From: Candidatus Peribacteria bacterium
GTDB lineage: Bacteria > Patescibacteria > JAEDAM01 > Absconditabacterales > Absconditicoccaceae
Reading direction: 5' to 3'
Length of the DNA stretch: 18,335 nucleotides
Assembly (NCBI GenBank): GCA_031261265.1
Contig: JAISKI010000048.1
Location: 1-18,335, forward strand
Part shown: positions 7,974-15,067 of the stretch, in pieces
Numbering within the stretch: the stretch's first letter is position 1
Layout: the number at the start of each line of letters is the position of its first letter
Translations under genes and position numbers: made by a program
Notes under the pieces: model-generated
Told to the model about the DNA's origin: nothing
Databases searched by the model: none
The model's input: only the letters and a program-made list of their open reading frames with translations

Positions 7974-8062
7974 ATATGTGTCAATATGAAACTAACAAAA
8001 AGTTGGTGGAATGGAGACGGAAAATAAAAAGTAAAACAATAATAAATAAAAAAATTACAATC

Positions 8063-8731
8063 ATGAAAAAGTTAATCATCGTAGTAGCAGTGTTAATCTC
8101 CGTAGTAAGTGTTAATGCTCAAGACAGCGTAAACGTAAAAGAATCTGTAAAGATCTCTGGGAATGTGACCTTTAAATCAATGTCCAATTCTACATTAACA
8201 GGCGGTTTCTTCTCTCAGAATCCTGCTCTTAGTGCAGGTATCACAGCTTCGTACAAAGATGTCTCCTTCACCATCAGTAGAAATTCAGATCTTCTGGATC
8301 CTACAACGGGGGCGAATGTGTTTGCTTTCCTGCCTTCCTACACGAAAACGTTGGAAAAATGGTCAGTAAATGCTACCGTGGAAGCGGACTTCTTCGATCA
8401 AACCAAGGACATCAATCTGATTGCTCCTGAACTGACGATTGCCCGCAAGGGTGTGGTAGACGCTGATGTATTCTTGTGCTATGCACGTACACTTACGTCT
8501 AATCAGGACATTTACATTGCCCGTGGAAGCGTTAGTAAAACGTATCAAGGGTTTACCTTTCGGGCGTATGCTTGGTATGTAAACTGGGGAACGAACAAAA
8601 TCAGCTTCGCAGGGGAAATCTCCAAAGAGGTGTTTCCAAAAGTGAAGGTGTCGGTATTTGGACACTTGAACAATGTGAACTTACCTGAGAGAAAAGAATT
8701 TGGTGCCGTCAGAATAGGGTATTCCTTCTAA
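8063..8731 (+). CDS. Secreted beta-rich protein resembling an outer-membrane beta-barrel
   Basis: The ATG at 8063 is chosen because it opens a classic signal peptide, MKKLIIVVAVLISVVSVNAQ, with cleavage likely near residue 20. An in-frame ATG at 7976 overlaps the promoter and is rejected. The mature ~200 residues alternate polar and hydrophobic residues in many short strands, with repeated aromatic residues. The chain ends in VRIGYSF, the terminal aromatic pattern by which outer-membrane barrels are recognised. The -NAQ cleavage site and AT-rich leader without Shine-Dalgarno resemble Bacteroidota genes. Gracilibacteria and other CPR cells are thought to lack an outer membrane, so this gene is out of place. 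It may be transferred, may act on a host cell, or may be a non-barrel beta protein. No TGA codons occur. The following gene is 35 bases away and is probably co-transcribed. Confidence 0.75.
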   Translation: MKKLIIVVAVLISVVSVNAQDSVNVKESVKISGNVTFKSMSNSTLTGGFFSQNPALSAGITASYKDVSFTISRNSDLLDPTTGANVFAFLPSYTKTLEKWSVNATVEADFFDQTKDINLIAPELTIARKGVVDADVFLCYARTLTSNQDIYIARGSVSKTYQGFTFRAYAWYVNWGTNKISFAGEISKEVFPKVKVSVFGHLNNVNLPERKEFGAVRIGYSF

Positions 8732-8766
8732 ACGGCAAATAAACATAAATATAATTTAAAAAAATT

Positions 8767-9120
8767 ATGGAAACATTTAAGTTCGTAGCACCGCAAGAAA
8801 TTCCTGTCAATCTTGGAAAAAAATCCTTTGATCAACAGGTAACAGAAGTATCCCAAGTAGTAAATAGTTTGTTGTTATTTCAAGCAACAAATGGAATTAA
8901 ATACATGAGGATATGTATCCGTAATAGTAATAAGGTTTCCTGTATGTTCAATCAGGAATGTATAATGTGGTATGATGAAACGGTAGTGCAACAGGTTGTT
9001 GAACTATTAAAACAAGCTGGATGGAAATGTGTAGAAGGTCGTATACGTAAGGAATTCGAAGGAGATAGTGATTCTCCCAGTGACGAGTTCTATACTATAG
9101 AGTTCTATATTAAGAAATAA
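8767..9120 (+). CDS. Unknown 117-aa soluble protein, second gene of the barrel-protein unit
   Basis: I do not recognise this protein. It is predicted to be cytoplasmic, with no signal peptide or membrane segment. Four Cys residues (CIRN, VSCMF, ECIMWY, WKCVEG) lie in the middle of the chain, but the spacing does not suggest a standard metal site. The pattern of strands and helices (KYMRICIRN, VVQQVVELLKQAGWKC, EFYTIEFYIKK) suggests a small alpha/beta domain. The leader is A/T-only and has no Shine-Dalgarno. It starts 35 bases after the barrel-like gene with no terminator between, so both likely share the promoter at 7946; a terminator follows at 9145. No TGA codons occur. Confidence 0.75.
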   Translation: METFKFVAPQEIPVNLGKKSFDQQVTEVSQVVNSLLLFQATNGIKYMRICIRNSNKVSCMFNQECIMWYDETVVQQVVELLKQAGWKCVEGRIRKEFEGDSDSPSDEFYTIEFYIKK

Positions 9121-9144
9121 TTACTTGGTTTTCCAAGAGAAATT

Positions 9145-9173
9145 AAGGTCTGTCGTGATGACAGACTTTCTTT
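9145..9173 (+). terminator. Terminator of the barrel-protein unit
   Basis: GTCTGTC (9148-9154) pairs with GACAGAC (9160-9166), extended by AA/TT, and is followed by TTTCTTTATT. A smaller hairpin, CTTGGTTTTCCAAG, lies just upstream at 9124. Confidence 0.75.
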
Positions 9174-9270
9174 ATTATACCAACTTTTATACAATACATT
9201 CCCTACCTATAGATCTGCTATGAATGACAATTTGACCACAAAATATCAATTATTAGGGGAGCCAACAACT

Positions 9271-9315
9271 TGTGTTTCCATTTGTTGTGTTTCCATTTGT
9301 TGTGTTTCCCCTTGA
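9271..9315. repeat. Tandem repeat, three 15-bp units
   Basis: TGTGTTTCCATTTGT occurs twice in direct succession (9271-9285, 9286-9300). A third, diverged unit TGTGTTTCCCCTTGA follows (9301-9315). It is non-coding and lies between a terminator and the convergent basic-protein gene. Confidence 0.9.
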
Positions 9316-9324
9316 TAAGAGGGA

Positions 9325-9342
9325 TGTCGCTGTACAGCGACA
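9325..9342. repeat. 18-bp perfect palindrome next to the tandem repeat
   Basis: TGTCGCTGTACAGCGACA is fully self-complementary. It is flanked by AGAGGGA and GAGGGT and preceded by a weak CCCTT/AAGAGGG hairpin. It resembles intergenic REP-type palindromes; a protein-binding site is also possible. Confidence 0.85.
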
Positions 9343-9404
9343 GAGGGTTTGTCAATAAAAAATACCAGAAGCAAAAAAAAGCCAAATTTATGACCCTTTT
9401 TTGT

Positions 9405-9749
9405 TTATTTCTTTACTCTCATACTTTTTCTTAATTTCGTCTTCGTCCACCCACTAGCTGGCACAAAAACGGTTTCTGAACCTCCAGCAGGAGTTTTGAT
9501 ATATCTATATCCATCGGGGTCTACTCTGAGTCTGGTCTCCCAACAGATTTTTCTCCCTCTGAGAAATCGATGATATTCATTTCCCTTGGGATTGCTTACT
9601 ATTCCGATTACTCCTCGTTCTTTCCCATCTACCAAATCAAGTTTTCTTTTGGGATAATCAAATCTCTTAGCTCCTTTGGTCCTTGAAGCCTGCTTTTGCT
9701 GTTGGGCTTTCTTTTTGGCAATTCCTTGTTTATTGGTCCTTGAAGCCAT
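9405..9749 (-). CDS. Unknown small, very basic protein
   Basis: The product is 114 aa, rich in Lys and Arg, with a Lys/Gln-rich N-terminus (KKKAQQQKQASRTKGAKR) and a basic C-terminus (TKTKLRKSMRVKK). The middle (residues about 45-100) contains GVIGIVSNP, YHRFLRGRKICWETRLRVD and GYRYIKTPAGGSETVFVP and looks like a small folded beta domain. Such charge suggests nucleic-acid or ribosome binding, but I do not recognise a family. It lies 49 bases downstream of tRNA-Thr(GGT) on the same strand and may share its transcript, which would fit a translation-related role; this is inference. No TGA codons occur. The coding call rests on the open frame, biased composition and sensible start. Confidence 0.7.
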   Translation of the reverse strand: MASRTNKQGIAKKKAQQQKQASRTKGAKRFDYPKRKLDLVDGKERGVIGIVSNPKGNEYHRFLRGRKICWETRLRVDPDGYRYIKTPAGGSETVFVPASGWTKTKLRKSMRVKK

Positions 9750-9797
9750 GGGAGAAAAAAGAGAACTAAAAATCTGATACTTATAAATTTTTAACTT

Positions 9798-9870
9798 AGC
9801 TGACTACCAGAATCGAACTGGTCACCTCACCCTTACCATGGGTGCGTTCTACCGACTGAACTAAGTCAGC
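9798..9870 (-). tRNA. tRNA-Thr (anticodon GGT)
   Basis: On the minus strand the acceptor stem is GCTGACT/AGTCAGC, with D-arm GTTCAGTCGGTAGAAC. The anticodon stem CACCC/GGGTG holds loop ATGGTAA, giving anticodon GGT. The T-arm is ACCAG-TTCGATT-CTGGT and the discriminator is T. CCA is not encoded. It would read ACC and ACU. Confidence 0.95.
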
Positions 9871-9886
9871 ATTTAAGACACCTCGC

Positions 9887-9914
9887 AGTATATAGAGTTG
9901 GAGATTTTTTTCAA
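9887..9914 (-). promoter_or_regulatory. Promoter of tRNA-Thr(GGT)
   Basis: On the minus strand, TTGAAA (9909-9914), 16-nt spacer, TATACT (9887-9892), about 16 bases before the mature tRNA. Confidence 0.7.
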
Positions 9915-10015
9915 GAGAATTATCTGACTTTTCCCATTTCAGGAGAGATATCCTATAATGCTGAATCACTTTCAAGAATAGTCAACCCAAATATTGCAAG
10001 AAAGTCTGATTTTTT

Positions 10016-10044
10016 TTTACTTTTTTCTCCTTTGCGGATATACT
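10016..10044 (+). promoter_or_regulatory. Promoter of the sortase gene
   Basis: TTTACT (10016-10021), 17-nt spacer, TATACT (10039-10044), 31 bases before the ATG. Confidence 0.55.
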
Positions 10045-10075
10045 TGAAAGAGATATTTTATTCCCTCTCATCAAA

Positions 10076-10921
10076 ATGTACCAAACTCTCGCAGATCTCG
10101 AAATTCAAGCTGAATATGAAGAAAAAAGATCCTCTTCTTCACCTTTTAAGAAATTTTTTGGAGAATTCAGGATTTTTGTGGTAATTTTTGTTGCAATCTT
10201 TTTGGGGATGTACCTGGTGACCAATGCTCAGCTTTTGATTGATAATTTTCAAGACCGTTTTACAGATCAAACTACGGTGCAGGTGATTGATACCCAAAAA
10301 ACTCAAACAAATGTAGAAATGCTGACTACCTACCAAGACAAAATGGAAAAGGTAGATGAACTGATCGAAAAATATGGAGAAGTAGTTTCTGTAGAAAAAG
10401 AGGTTGCAGAAAGCGTAGATCAACTTTTGAGAGAACAATTGGACAGCTATGAATTTAGCTTCAATCTCCTCCCACCCACTAAAAGACTGATTATCCCAGC
10501 AATTAATTTAGATGTCCCTTTAATTCAGTCTGCAGTCAAAGCATATGAGGATTTCACAGCAGGAAGTTTTGATACAGAACTAGAAAACGGAGTCGTAAAA
10601 TATCCAACCACTCCCAATCCTGGAGAGGGAGGAAACGCCTTTTTCTTTGGACACACCTCTCAAGAATATTGGAAACATAATAAATATGGTACCGTTTTCC
10701 GTAATATCCCACAATTGGAGCAAGGAGATATAATCCAAGTGGTACGAGAAGGAAAATTGTATGAATACAAAGTGGTAGCCACAGAAATCGTTAATCCAAA
10801 ACAAGTAAATGACACCTATGCAAAATACTCTTCCCTAGGGAAAGAGTACCTTACGTTGATGGGATGTTATCCTATCGGTAGAAGTGATAAAAGAATGATG
10901 ATTTTCGCGGAAGGAGTGTAA
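10076..10921 (+). CDS. Sortase, membrane-anchored cysteine transpeptidase
   Basis: Sortases cut a C-terminal sorting motif of surface proteins and join it to a cell-envelope nucleophile. This 281-aa protein has a short cytoplasmic N-terminus and one membrane segment (about residues 31-50). A coiled-coil-like linker follows (about 75-120), then the catalytic domain from residue 135 on. The likely catalytic residues are all visible: His193 in FFFGHTS, Cys264 in LTLMGCYP and Arg273 in SDKRMMIF. The usual TLxTC is LTLMGC here. The linker is longer than in many sortases. I cannot assign a class with confidence. No sortase substrate or pilin gene is in the window. It is convergent with rplA, one base from its stop codon. 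A sortase fits a cell with a Gram-positive-like surface. Confidence 0.88.
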   Translation: MYQTLADLEIQAEYEEKRSSSSPFKKFFGEFRIFVVIFVAIFLGMYLVTNAQLLIDNFQDRFTDQTTVQVIDTQKTQTNVEMLTTYQDKMEKVDELIEKYGEVVSVEKEVAESVDQLLREQLDSYEFSFNLLPPTKRLIIPAINLDVPLIQSAVKAYEDFTAGSFDTELENGVVKYPTTPNPGEGGNAFFFGHTSQEYWKHNKYGTVFRNIPQLEQGDIIQVVREGKLYEYKVVATEIVNPKQVNDTYAKYSSLGKEYLTLMGCYPIGRSDKRMMIFAEGV

Positions 10922-10922
10922 A

Positions 10923-11603
10923 TTAATATTCCACAGCTATCCCTGGACTCATTGTCGTACTGAGAACCACTTTTTTCACGAGTTTTCCTTTTACTCCAGT
11001 AGGTTTATTTTCTTCGATAGCCTTCATCAAAGTCTCAATATTTTCCACTAACTTCTGATCATCGAAAGAGAGTTTTCCTACTCCTGCATGGATATTCCCT
11101 GTCTTATCAAGTCTGAATTCTATTTTTCCTTTTTTTACTTCTTCTACTGCTTGAGGGATATTTTGTGCAACCGTTCCAGCTTTTGGACTAGGCATTAATC
11201 CTTTAGGTCCAAGCTGTTTAGCCACAGGAGCCAAATCTCTAATATGGTCTGGAGTCGTAATTAATACATCAAAGTCCATTTTCCCAGCTTTAATATCATT
11301 CAAAAGCGTATCAAATCCTGCAATATCTGCACCAGCTGATTTAGCTTCTGCAACTTTGTCTTCACTCACGAACACAGCAACTTTTTTGCTTTTTCCTGTT
11401 CCATTTGGAAGAATAGTGGTTGCTCTGAGCATTTGGTCGTTGTACTTTGGATTCGCATTAGTTTTAATAGCTACATTGATCGTAGCATCAAATTTCGCAT
11501 AATTAGCTTTTTTCAAGAGAGCTACCGCCTCTGCCAAAGGGTAGAGTTTCAAAGCCTCAAGGTTTTTTTTAGCTTCATTGTACTTTTTTCCGTGATCTGC
11601 CAT
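10923..11603 (-). CDS. rplA: 50S ribosomal protein L1 (uL1)
   Basis: The 226-aa length and sequence match bacterial uL1, which forms the L1 stalk of the 50S subunit near the E site. Landmarks: MADHGKKYNEAKKNLEAL at the start, LLKKANYAKFDATINVAI, TILPNGTGKSKKVAVF, VLITTPDHIRDLAP, KQLGPKGLMPSPKAGTV, KGKIEFRLDKTGNIHAGVGK and the C-terminal VVLSTTMSPGIAVEY. An in-frame ATG at 11666 would add 21 unconserved residues and lies almost on the predicted transcription start, so 11603 is preferred. The usual partner rplK (L11) is not upstream. The gene is solitary, with its own promoter and a leader of about 67 nt. No TGA codons occur, as might be expected in a highly expressed gene. Confidence 0.96.
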   Translation of the reverse strand: MADHGKKYNEAKKNLEALKLYPLAEAVALLKKANYAKFDATINVAIKTNANPKYNDQMLRATTILPNGTGKSKKVAVFVSEDKVAEAKSAGADIAGFDTLLNDIKAGKMDFDVLITTPDHIRDLAPVAKQLGPKGLMPSPKAGTVAQNIPQAVEEVKKGKIEFRLDKTGNIHAGVGKLSFDDQKLVENIETLMKAIEENKPTGVKGKLVKKVVLSTTMSPGIAVEY

Positions 11604-11676
11604 GGTAATAATAGGGTAAGAGATAAAAGTGGTCATAATGCCCAGCAGTCTTGCGTAGGCTTCCACAGTGCTTGGT

Positions 11677-11704
11677 AGTATAGGGATTCGTTGGACAATT
11701 TCAA
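11677..11704 (-). promoter_or_regulatory. Promoter of rplA
   Basis: On the minus strand, TTGAAA (11699-11704), 16-nt spacer, TATACT (11677-11682). It leaves a leader of about 67 nt, which could carry an L1 autoregulatory site, but I cannot show one. Confidence 0.7.
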
Positions 11705-11812
11705 GAGGAAGGCAAAAAAAGAACTATTTTTCCTTTTGCTTTTCTTTCCCAAAACACTACATATACACTAGAGATTTAGAAAAAACTTTTACCTCTTCTA
11801 TCTTTTCATCAA

Positions 11813-12211
11813 ATGACCACTGCTTACCTCATCATTTCTGTCCTCCTTTGAATAGGTATCGGATATCTCATTTTTTACCTCCGCTACCAATACAAAGACA
11901 CTGTCAGCGAACTTCGTTCCCATTTAAAAGAAGCTAATAAGCAGATCCAATACCTCCAAGAAGAAGTAGAAGAATTTTCCGCACAAAACGATATTTTGAA
12001 AACAAAAGCAGGAGAGCTACTTGATAAAAACGATGAACTCAATGATGTAGTAGCAGAACTCAGTAAATATTACGTGCATATTAAAAAAGCCTCAGAAAAA
12101 AGTTCCGAACTTAGCAAATACCTCATGGAACCTGATCCAGACTTGGAAGAAAAAATTCACAAACAACTGAAAAAAGAGAAAAAATCCCCTAATGAAAAAG
12201 TATTTTTTTAG
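11813..12211 (+). CDS. Small membrane-anchored coiled-coil protein
   Basis: The product is 132 aa. An N-terminal membrane segment (about residues 4-23, YLIISVLLGIGIGYLIFYL) contains one UGA-encoded Gly at residue 13 (11849). After it comes a long heptad-like helix (about 28-90) rich in Leu, Glu and Lys (HLKEANKQIQYLQEEVEEF, KAGELLDKNDELNDVVAEL), then a charged tail. Without the recoding, the membrane anchor would be lost and a shorter soluble protein from 11996 would be called. The start follows TTCATCAA with no Shine-Dalgarno. The gene leads a run of three (TfoX-C domain protein 18 bases on, then a methyltransferase). It has no specific family match; a cell-envelope or division scaffold is possible but speculative. 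Confidence 0.75.
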
Positions 12212-12229
12212 CTCTTCCTCCCGGAAAAG

Positions 12230-12514
12230 ATGAAATCTCCTCTCACCAAACTCCCCAACATTTGACCCGTCATCGCTGACAACCTCATAAAAATCTGAAT
12301 TACCACTCCAGAGGAATTTCTTGCCAAAGACCCCTATGAAATTTTTTATCAACTGAAAAAGAAAGTTGATCCTACCCTCTGTCGCTGTGCCTTAGCTTCC
12401 ATAGTTTGAGCCTCACAAGGCGTAAAACGAAACATTATCCACAAAACTTCTGCTAAAGAATTTGAAAAGAGGTATCCATCAGAAGAACGAAAAACCAGCC
12501 GAAAAGGTTGCTAA
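12230..12514 (+). CDS. TfoX C-terminal-domain-like (helix-hairpin-helix) protein
   Basis: Three TGA codons read as Gly (residues 12, 23, 60) give 94 aa. The pattern LPNIGPVIADNLIKIGITTPEEF, then DPYEIFYQL and LCRCALASIVGASQG, matches the stand-alone TfoX C-terminal domain, a helix-hairpin-helix fold. The recoded glycines sit in the IGP hairpin turn, in KIGI, and in the VGA near the end, where the family has Gly. In Haemophilus and Vibrio, full TfoX/Sxy regulates competence, but this isolated domain may simply bind DNA or protein. It lies 18 bases after the coiled-coil gene and 66 bases before the methyltransferase gene. No standard-code frame longer than a few dozen codons exists here, so it would be missed without code 25. 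Confidence 0.8.
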
Positions 12515-12543
12515 ATATCTTCCGAAATCATCTGGTGAAATCC

Positions 12544-12583
12544 TCCGAAATCTTTTATAATCATCTGAAATCTTCTTATAATG
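12544..12583 (+). repeat. Imperfect direct repeat upstream of the methyltransferase gene
   Basis: CCGAAATCTTTTATAATCAT is followed by CTGAAATCTTCTTATAATGA, two ~20-bp copies in tandem. A partial copy (TCCGAAATCATCTGG) lies earlier, near 12520. The second copy runs into the start codon at 12581. Each contains TTATAAT, so promoter or operator duplication is possible. Confidence 0.6.
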
Positions 12584-13192
12584 ACCTACGATAGCAAACA
12601 CACCGAAATCCTCGACCCAAAAACCTGATACGATGCTGTTGCCGACCAATATGGACAACATCACAAACATCTCAATTCTTTTTATAATCTGAATTTTCTC
12701 CGCTTTTTGCCTAGAAAACCAAGTTTCGATATTATCGACTTGGGAGCTGGGGACGGCAGAATGTTTTACCAATTGAGAGATATTCCCCACGAGACATATA
12801 TCGCTCTCGATATTTCGAAAGAAATGCTTGTTCATCACCCCAAAGGAGCAAAACCTCTCGTGGCAAATTTAGAAGAAAAACTGCCTCTAAAAGACGATTC
12901 CTTTGATATCGCGATCAGCTTTTTTACTACGGAACATTTAGAAAATATCAGTATTTTCTTTTCTGAAGCCTATCGCATTTTGAGACCAGAAGGGAAGCTT
13001 TTCATTGGACATTTTTTTCAGAGGAGGGAATTTGAACGAACTGCAAAAAATAGAGACTTTAAAATCAAACAATTCAGGCGTAGTACTGAAGATCTTCAAG
13101 CAGAAGCAACACAAGCTTTCTTTCAAACAGAAATTTTCCCATTATATGATAAAGCTGACCATAACGGCGATTTACTTATCTGTACGAAATAA
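12581..13192 (+). CDS. Class I SAM-dependent methyltransferase
   Basis: The product is 203 aa with one UGA-Gly (residue 16, 12626). It has the Methyltransf_11 layout: SAM-binding motif I IIDLGAGDGR at residues 51-60, the acidic end of strand 2 in YIALDISKEML, motif LPLKDDSFDIAISFFTTEHL (about 107-126) and RILRPEGKLFIGHF after it. The first 40 residues (YDAVADQYGQHHKHLNSFYN) resemble the cap of small-molecule or quinone methyltransferases. The substrate cannot be told. It follows the TfoX-C gene on the same strand and may belong to the same operon, although the TTATAAT-containing repeats before it may give it a promoter of its own. Confidence 0.85.
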
Positions 13193-13214
13193 AAAAAATC
13201 AACACGATATAAGT

Positions 13215-13242
13215 TTGACATCATACAGTAAATAATTACAAT
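13215..13242 (+). promoter_or_regulatory. Promoter of the CDF transporter gene
   Basis: TTGACA (13215-13220), 16-nt spacer, TACAAT (13237-13242), 24 bases before the ATG. It is the best -35 match in the window. Confidence 0.7.
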
Positions 13243-13266
13243 AGTAAAAAATATAAACATAAAGAA

Positions 13267-14211
13267 ATGAAAAAAAACAAGTCAATTATTGTTGCCCTAG
13301 CAGGCAACATCGCGATCACCTTAATGAAGGCCATCATAGCGGCACTTTCTGGATCTGCTTCATTGGTCTCTGAGGCAATTCACTCAGGAGCTGACAGCGG
13401 AAATCAGCTTGTCCTCCTATGGGGGAAAAAACAAGCTAAAAAAGCTCCTGATGCCAAACATCAATTTGGACATGCAAGAGCAACTTTTTTTGCTTCCTTC
13501 TGTGTGGCAGCACTATTATTCTTTGTCGGGGGTGCTTATTCATTAATGGAAGCGATTGAAAAGATCTTCCATATTCTGAATGACACAGGAGAACATCTCC
13601 TCGACATGAAAGCCATTTTGTGGGCAACGGGAGTGCTAGTAATATCAATCATTATTGAGGCATTTTCGCTCAGAACCGCTTTAAAGGAAGTCAAAGAAGA
13701 GCAAAAAAAAAGCGGAGTATCTCAAGGTTTGATTAAGTTTTATAGAGAAACCAGAAACTCTTCTCTGATTGTAATTATCACAGAAGACTTAACGGCCCTC
13801 TTGGGACTTGTACTGGCATTAATTGGCGTAGTACTTACTCTGATTACAAGCAATCCTTTATGGGACGCTATCGGTGGAGCTGCAATCGGAGTACTCTTAA
13901 TTGTCGCTGCCTTTATCCTAGGGAAAGAGATTGCATCATTAATTATTGGTGAATCTTTGCCCACAGAAAAGGTAAAACAAATCGAGAACATTGTAAATCA
14001 GACGACATCGGTACAACAGTGCAGACAAATAAAAACAGTCGCACTCGGTGAAGAAGCAGTGGTAGTTGAAGTAGATGTAGTTTTCAAAGAACTATCTGCC
14101 AAAGATATCACTACAGCTATAAAAGAAATCAAACAAAAAGTTAAAGCACTGTGGGAAACTGACGACATACACATAAGTACGTGTATTGAAGCGGTAGAAG
14201 CCACAGACTAA
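13267..14211 (+). CDS. Cation diffusion facilitator (CDF) family efflux transporter
   Basis: CDF proteins export Zn2+, Mn2+, Fe2+ or similar ions from the cytoplasm in exchange for protons. This 314-aa protein has the normal length, with about six membrane segments in residues 5-225. SLVSEAIHSGADSGNQ at about 32-47 holds the transmembrane His39/Asp43 pair of the metal site and the conserved Asn46. KKAPDAKHQFGHAR follows, the CDF inter-helix signature. The second Asp-rich site (TEDLTALLGLVLALIG) is in the fifth helix. A soluble alpha/beta domain at about 230-314 (VNQTTSVQQCRQIKTVALGEEAVVVEVDVVF) is the usual C-terminal dimerisation domain. Metal specificity cannot be read. The gene is a single unit, with its own promoter and terminator. 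It contains no TGA among about 20 glycine codons. Confidence 0.93.
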   Translation: MKKNKSIIVALAGNIAITLMKAIIAALSGSASLVSEAIHSGADSGNQLVLLWGKKQAKKAPDAKHQFGHARATFFASFCVAALLFFVGGAYSLMEAIEKIFHILNDTGEHLLDMKAILWATGVLVISIIIEAFSLRTALKEVKEEQKKSGVSQGLIKFYRETRNSSLIVIITEDLTALLGLVLALIGVVLTLITSNPLWDAIGGAAIGVLLIVAAFILGKEIASLIIGESLPTEKVKQIENIVNQTTSVQQCRQIKTVALGEEAVVVEVDVVFKELSAKDITTAIKEIKQKVKALWETDDIHISTCIEAVEATD

Positions 14212-14228
14212 CAAACAAAACTTTTCTT

Positions 14229-14253
14229 AAAGGTGGGGAATCCTCACCTTTTT
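14229..14253 (+). terminator. Terminator of the CDF gene
   Basis: AAAGGTGGG pairs with CTCACCTTT (one G-T pair), followed by two further T residues and TATTTT after a single G. Confidence 0.85.
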
Positions 14254-14288
14254 GTATTTTCGGTAATTTAACCTAAAGGATTAAAGGG

Positions 14289-14316
14289 TTGATATCCCAA
14301 AAGGATTACCTATATT
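14289..14316 (+). promoter_or_regulatory. Promoter of the S51 peptidase-like gene
   Basis: TTGATA (14289-14294), 16-nt spacer, TATATT (14311-14316), about 43 bases before the ATG. Confidence 0.55.
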
Positions 14317-14359
14317 CAAAAAAACAAAAGTCAGCTTTATTTTATTTCTTCGTCTAGCC

Positions 14360-15004
14360 ATGCTCTCCCCCTACCAATTCATTCTCTGCTCCGCCTTTGC
14401 CAGAGTGAAAGACAAACTCTTGGAACAAAACATCCTCACTCCTTGAACCTTTAAAGTCCTAGCAATCACCAATGCTGCAGACTTTGATAAAACTGAAGGT
14501 GAACCCCTATGGCGAGTAGATGAAGATATTGATGCATTAAAATCCTTGTGATATGAAGTAAAAGATCTGGATTTAAGACAAGAAACTCAAATAAGTCTGA
14601 AGGAAAAATTACCTCAATATGACGCAGTATTTGTCAGTGGTGGGAATGGCTTTTGGCTTTTGGAGTGTATGAAAAAGTCGGGATTTACCGCATTGATTAG
14701 GGAATTTTTAAAGAAAGGTATATATATATCGACAAGTGCAGGAAGTTGTGTCTGTGCTCCTAATATCGAATACACAAAAGATGCTGATGACCCCAGCGTC
14801 TCTCAATTAACAGCAGATGAATATGATGGGCTAAACTTCTGTAATCTTGCAATTGACCCCCATTTTAATAGTAAAGAGAGCGAAGAACTTTTGCCTAGAA
14901 TACAATACTTTAAAGAAAACGATATCGGATTCCCTTGTATCGATTTAACTGACCAACAGGCAATAGTAGGAAATTTACAAGAAGGGATCAGAATTATTTC
15001 CTAA
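14360..15004 (+). CDS. Peptidase E-like (family S51) protein
   Basis: Two TGA codons read as Gly (residues 29 and 64) give 214 aa. The fold pattern is that of class-I glutamine-amidotransferase-like proteins of family S51: VFVSGGNGFWLL at about 88-100, the nucleophile elbow STSAGSC with Ser126, and DPHFN with His168, the likely catalytic histidine. PepE cleaves Asp-X dipeptides, but S51 also includes cyanophycinases and uncharacterised proteins, so the substrate is open. The start follows TCTAGCC with no Shine-Dalgarno. The gene has its own promoter and stands alone between the CDF gene and tRNA-Thr(CGT). The standard code would leave only the C-terminal half. Confidence 0.85.
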
Positions 15005-15067
15005 ATGAAGGGAAAATCAGACTTTTATCATTTTTTCTACTCATGAAGAGTAAGCAATCGCATAGTA

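Noticed and set aside
7976..8062. Upstream ATG at 7976 giving a 251-aa protein
   Set aside because: It lies directly after the -10 box and would bury the clear signal peptide that begins at 8063.
9271..9342. CRISPR array
   Set aside because: The 15-bp units are directly adjacent with no spacers, only three copies exist, and no cas gene is near.
11604..11666. Longer rplA start at 11666
   Set aside because: The extra 21 residues have no counterpart in L1 proteins, and the position is almost on the predicted transcription start.
11604..11812. Shared regulatory RNA between rplA and the coiled-coil gene
   Set aside because: Apart from the rplA promoter and a weak TATACA on the plus strand, I found no convincing hairpin or L1-binding site by eye.
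13005..13235. Separate 76-aa gene overlapping the class I methyltransferase
   Set aside because: It is in a different frame within the methyltransferase gene and continues across the following promoter.
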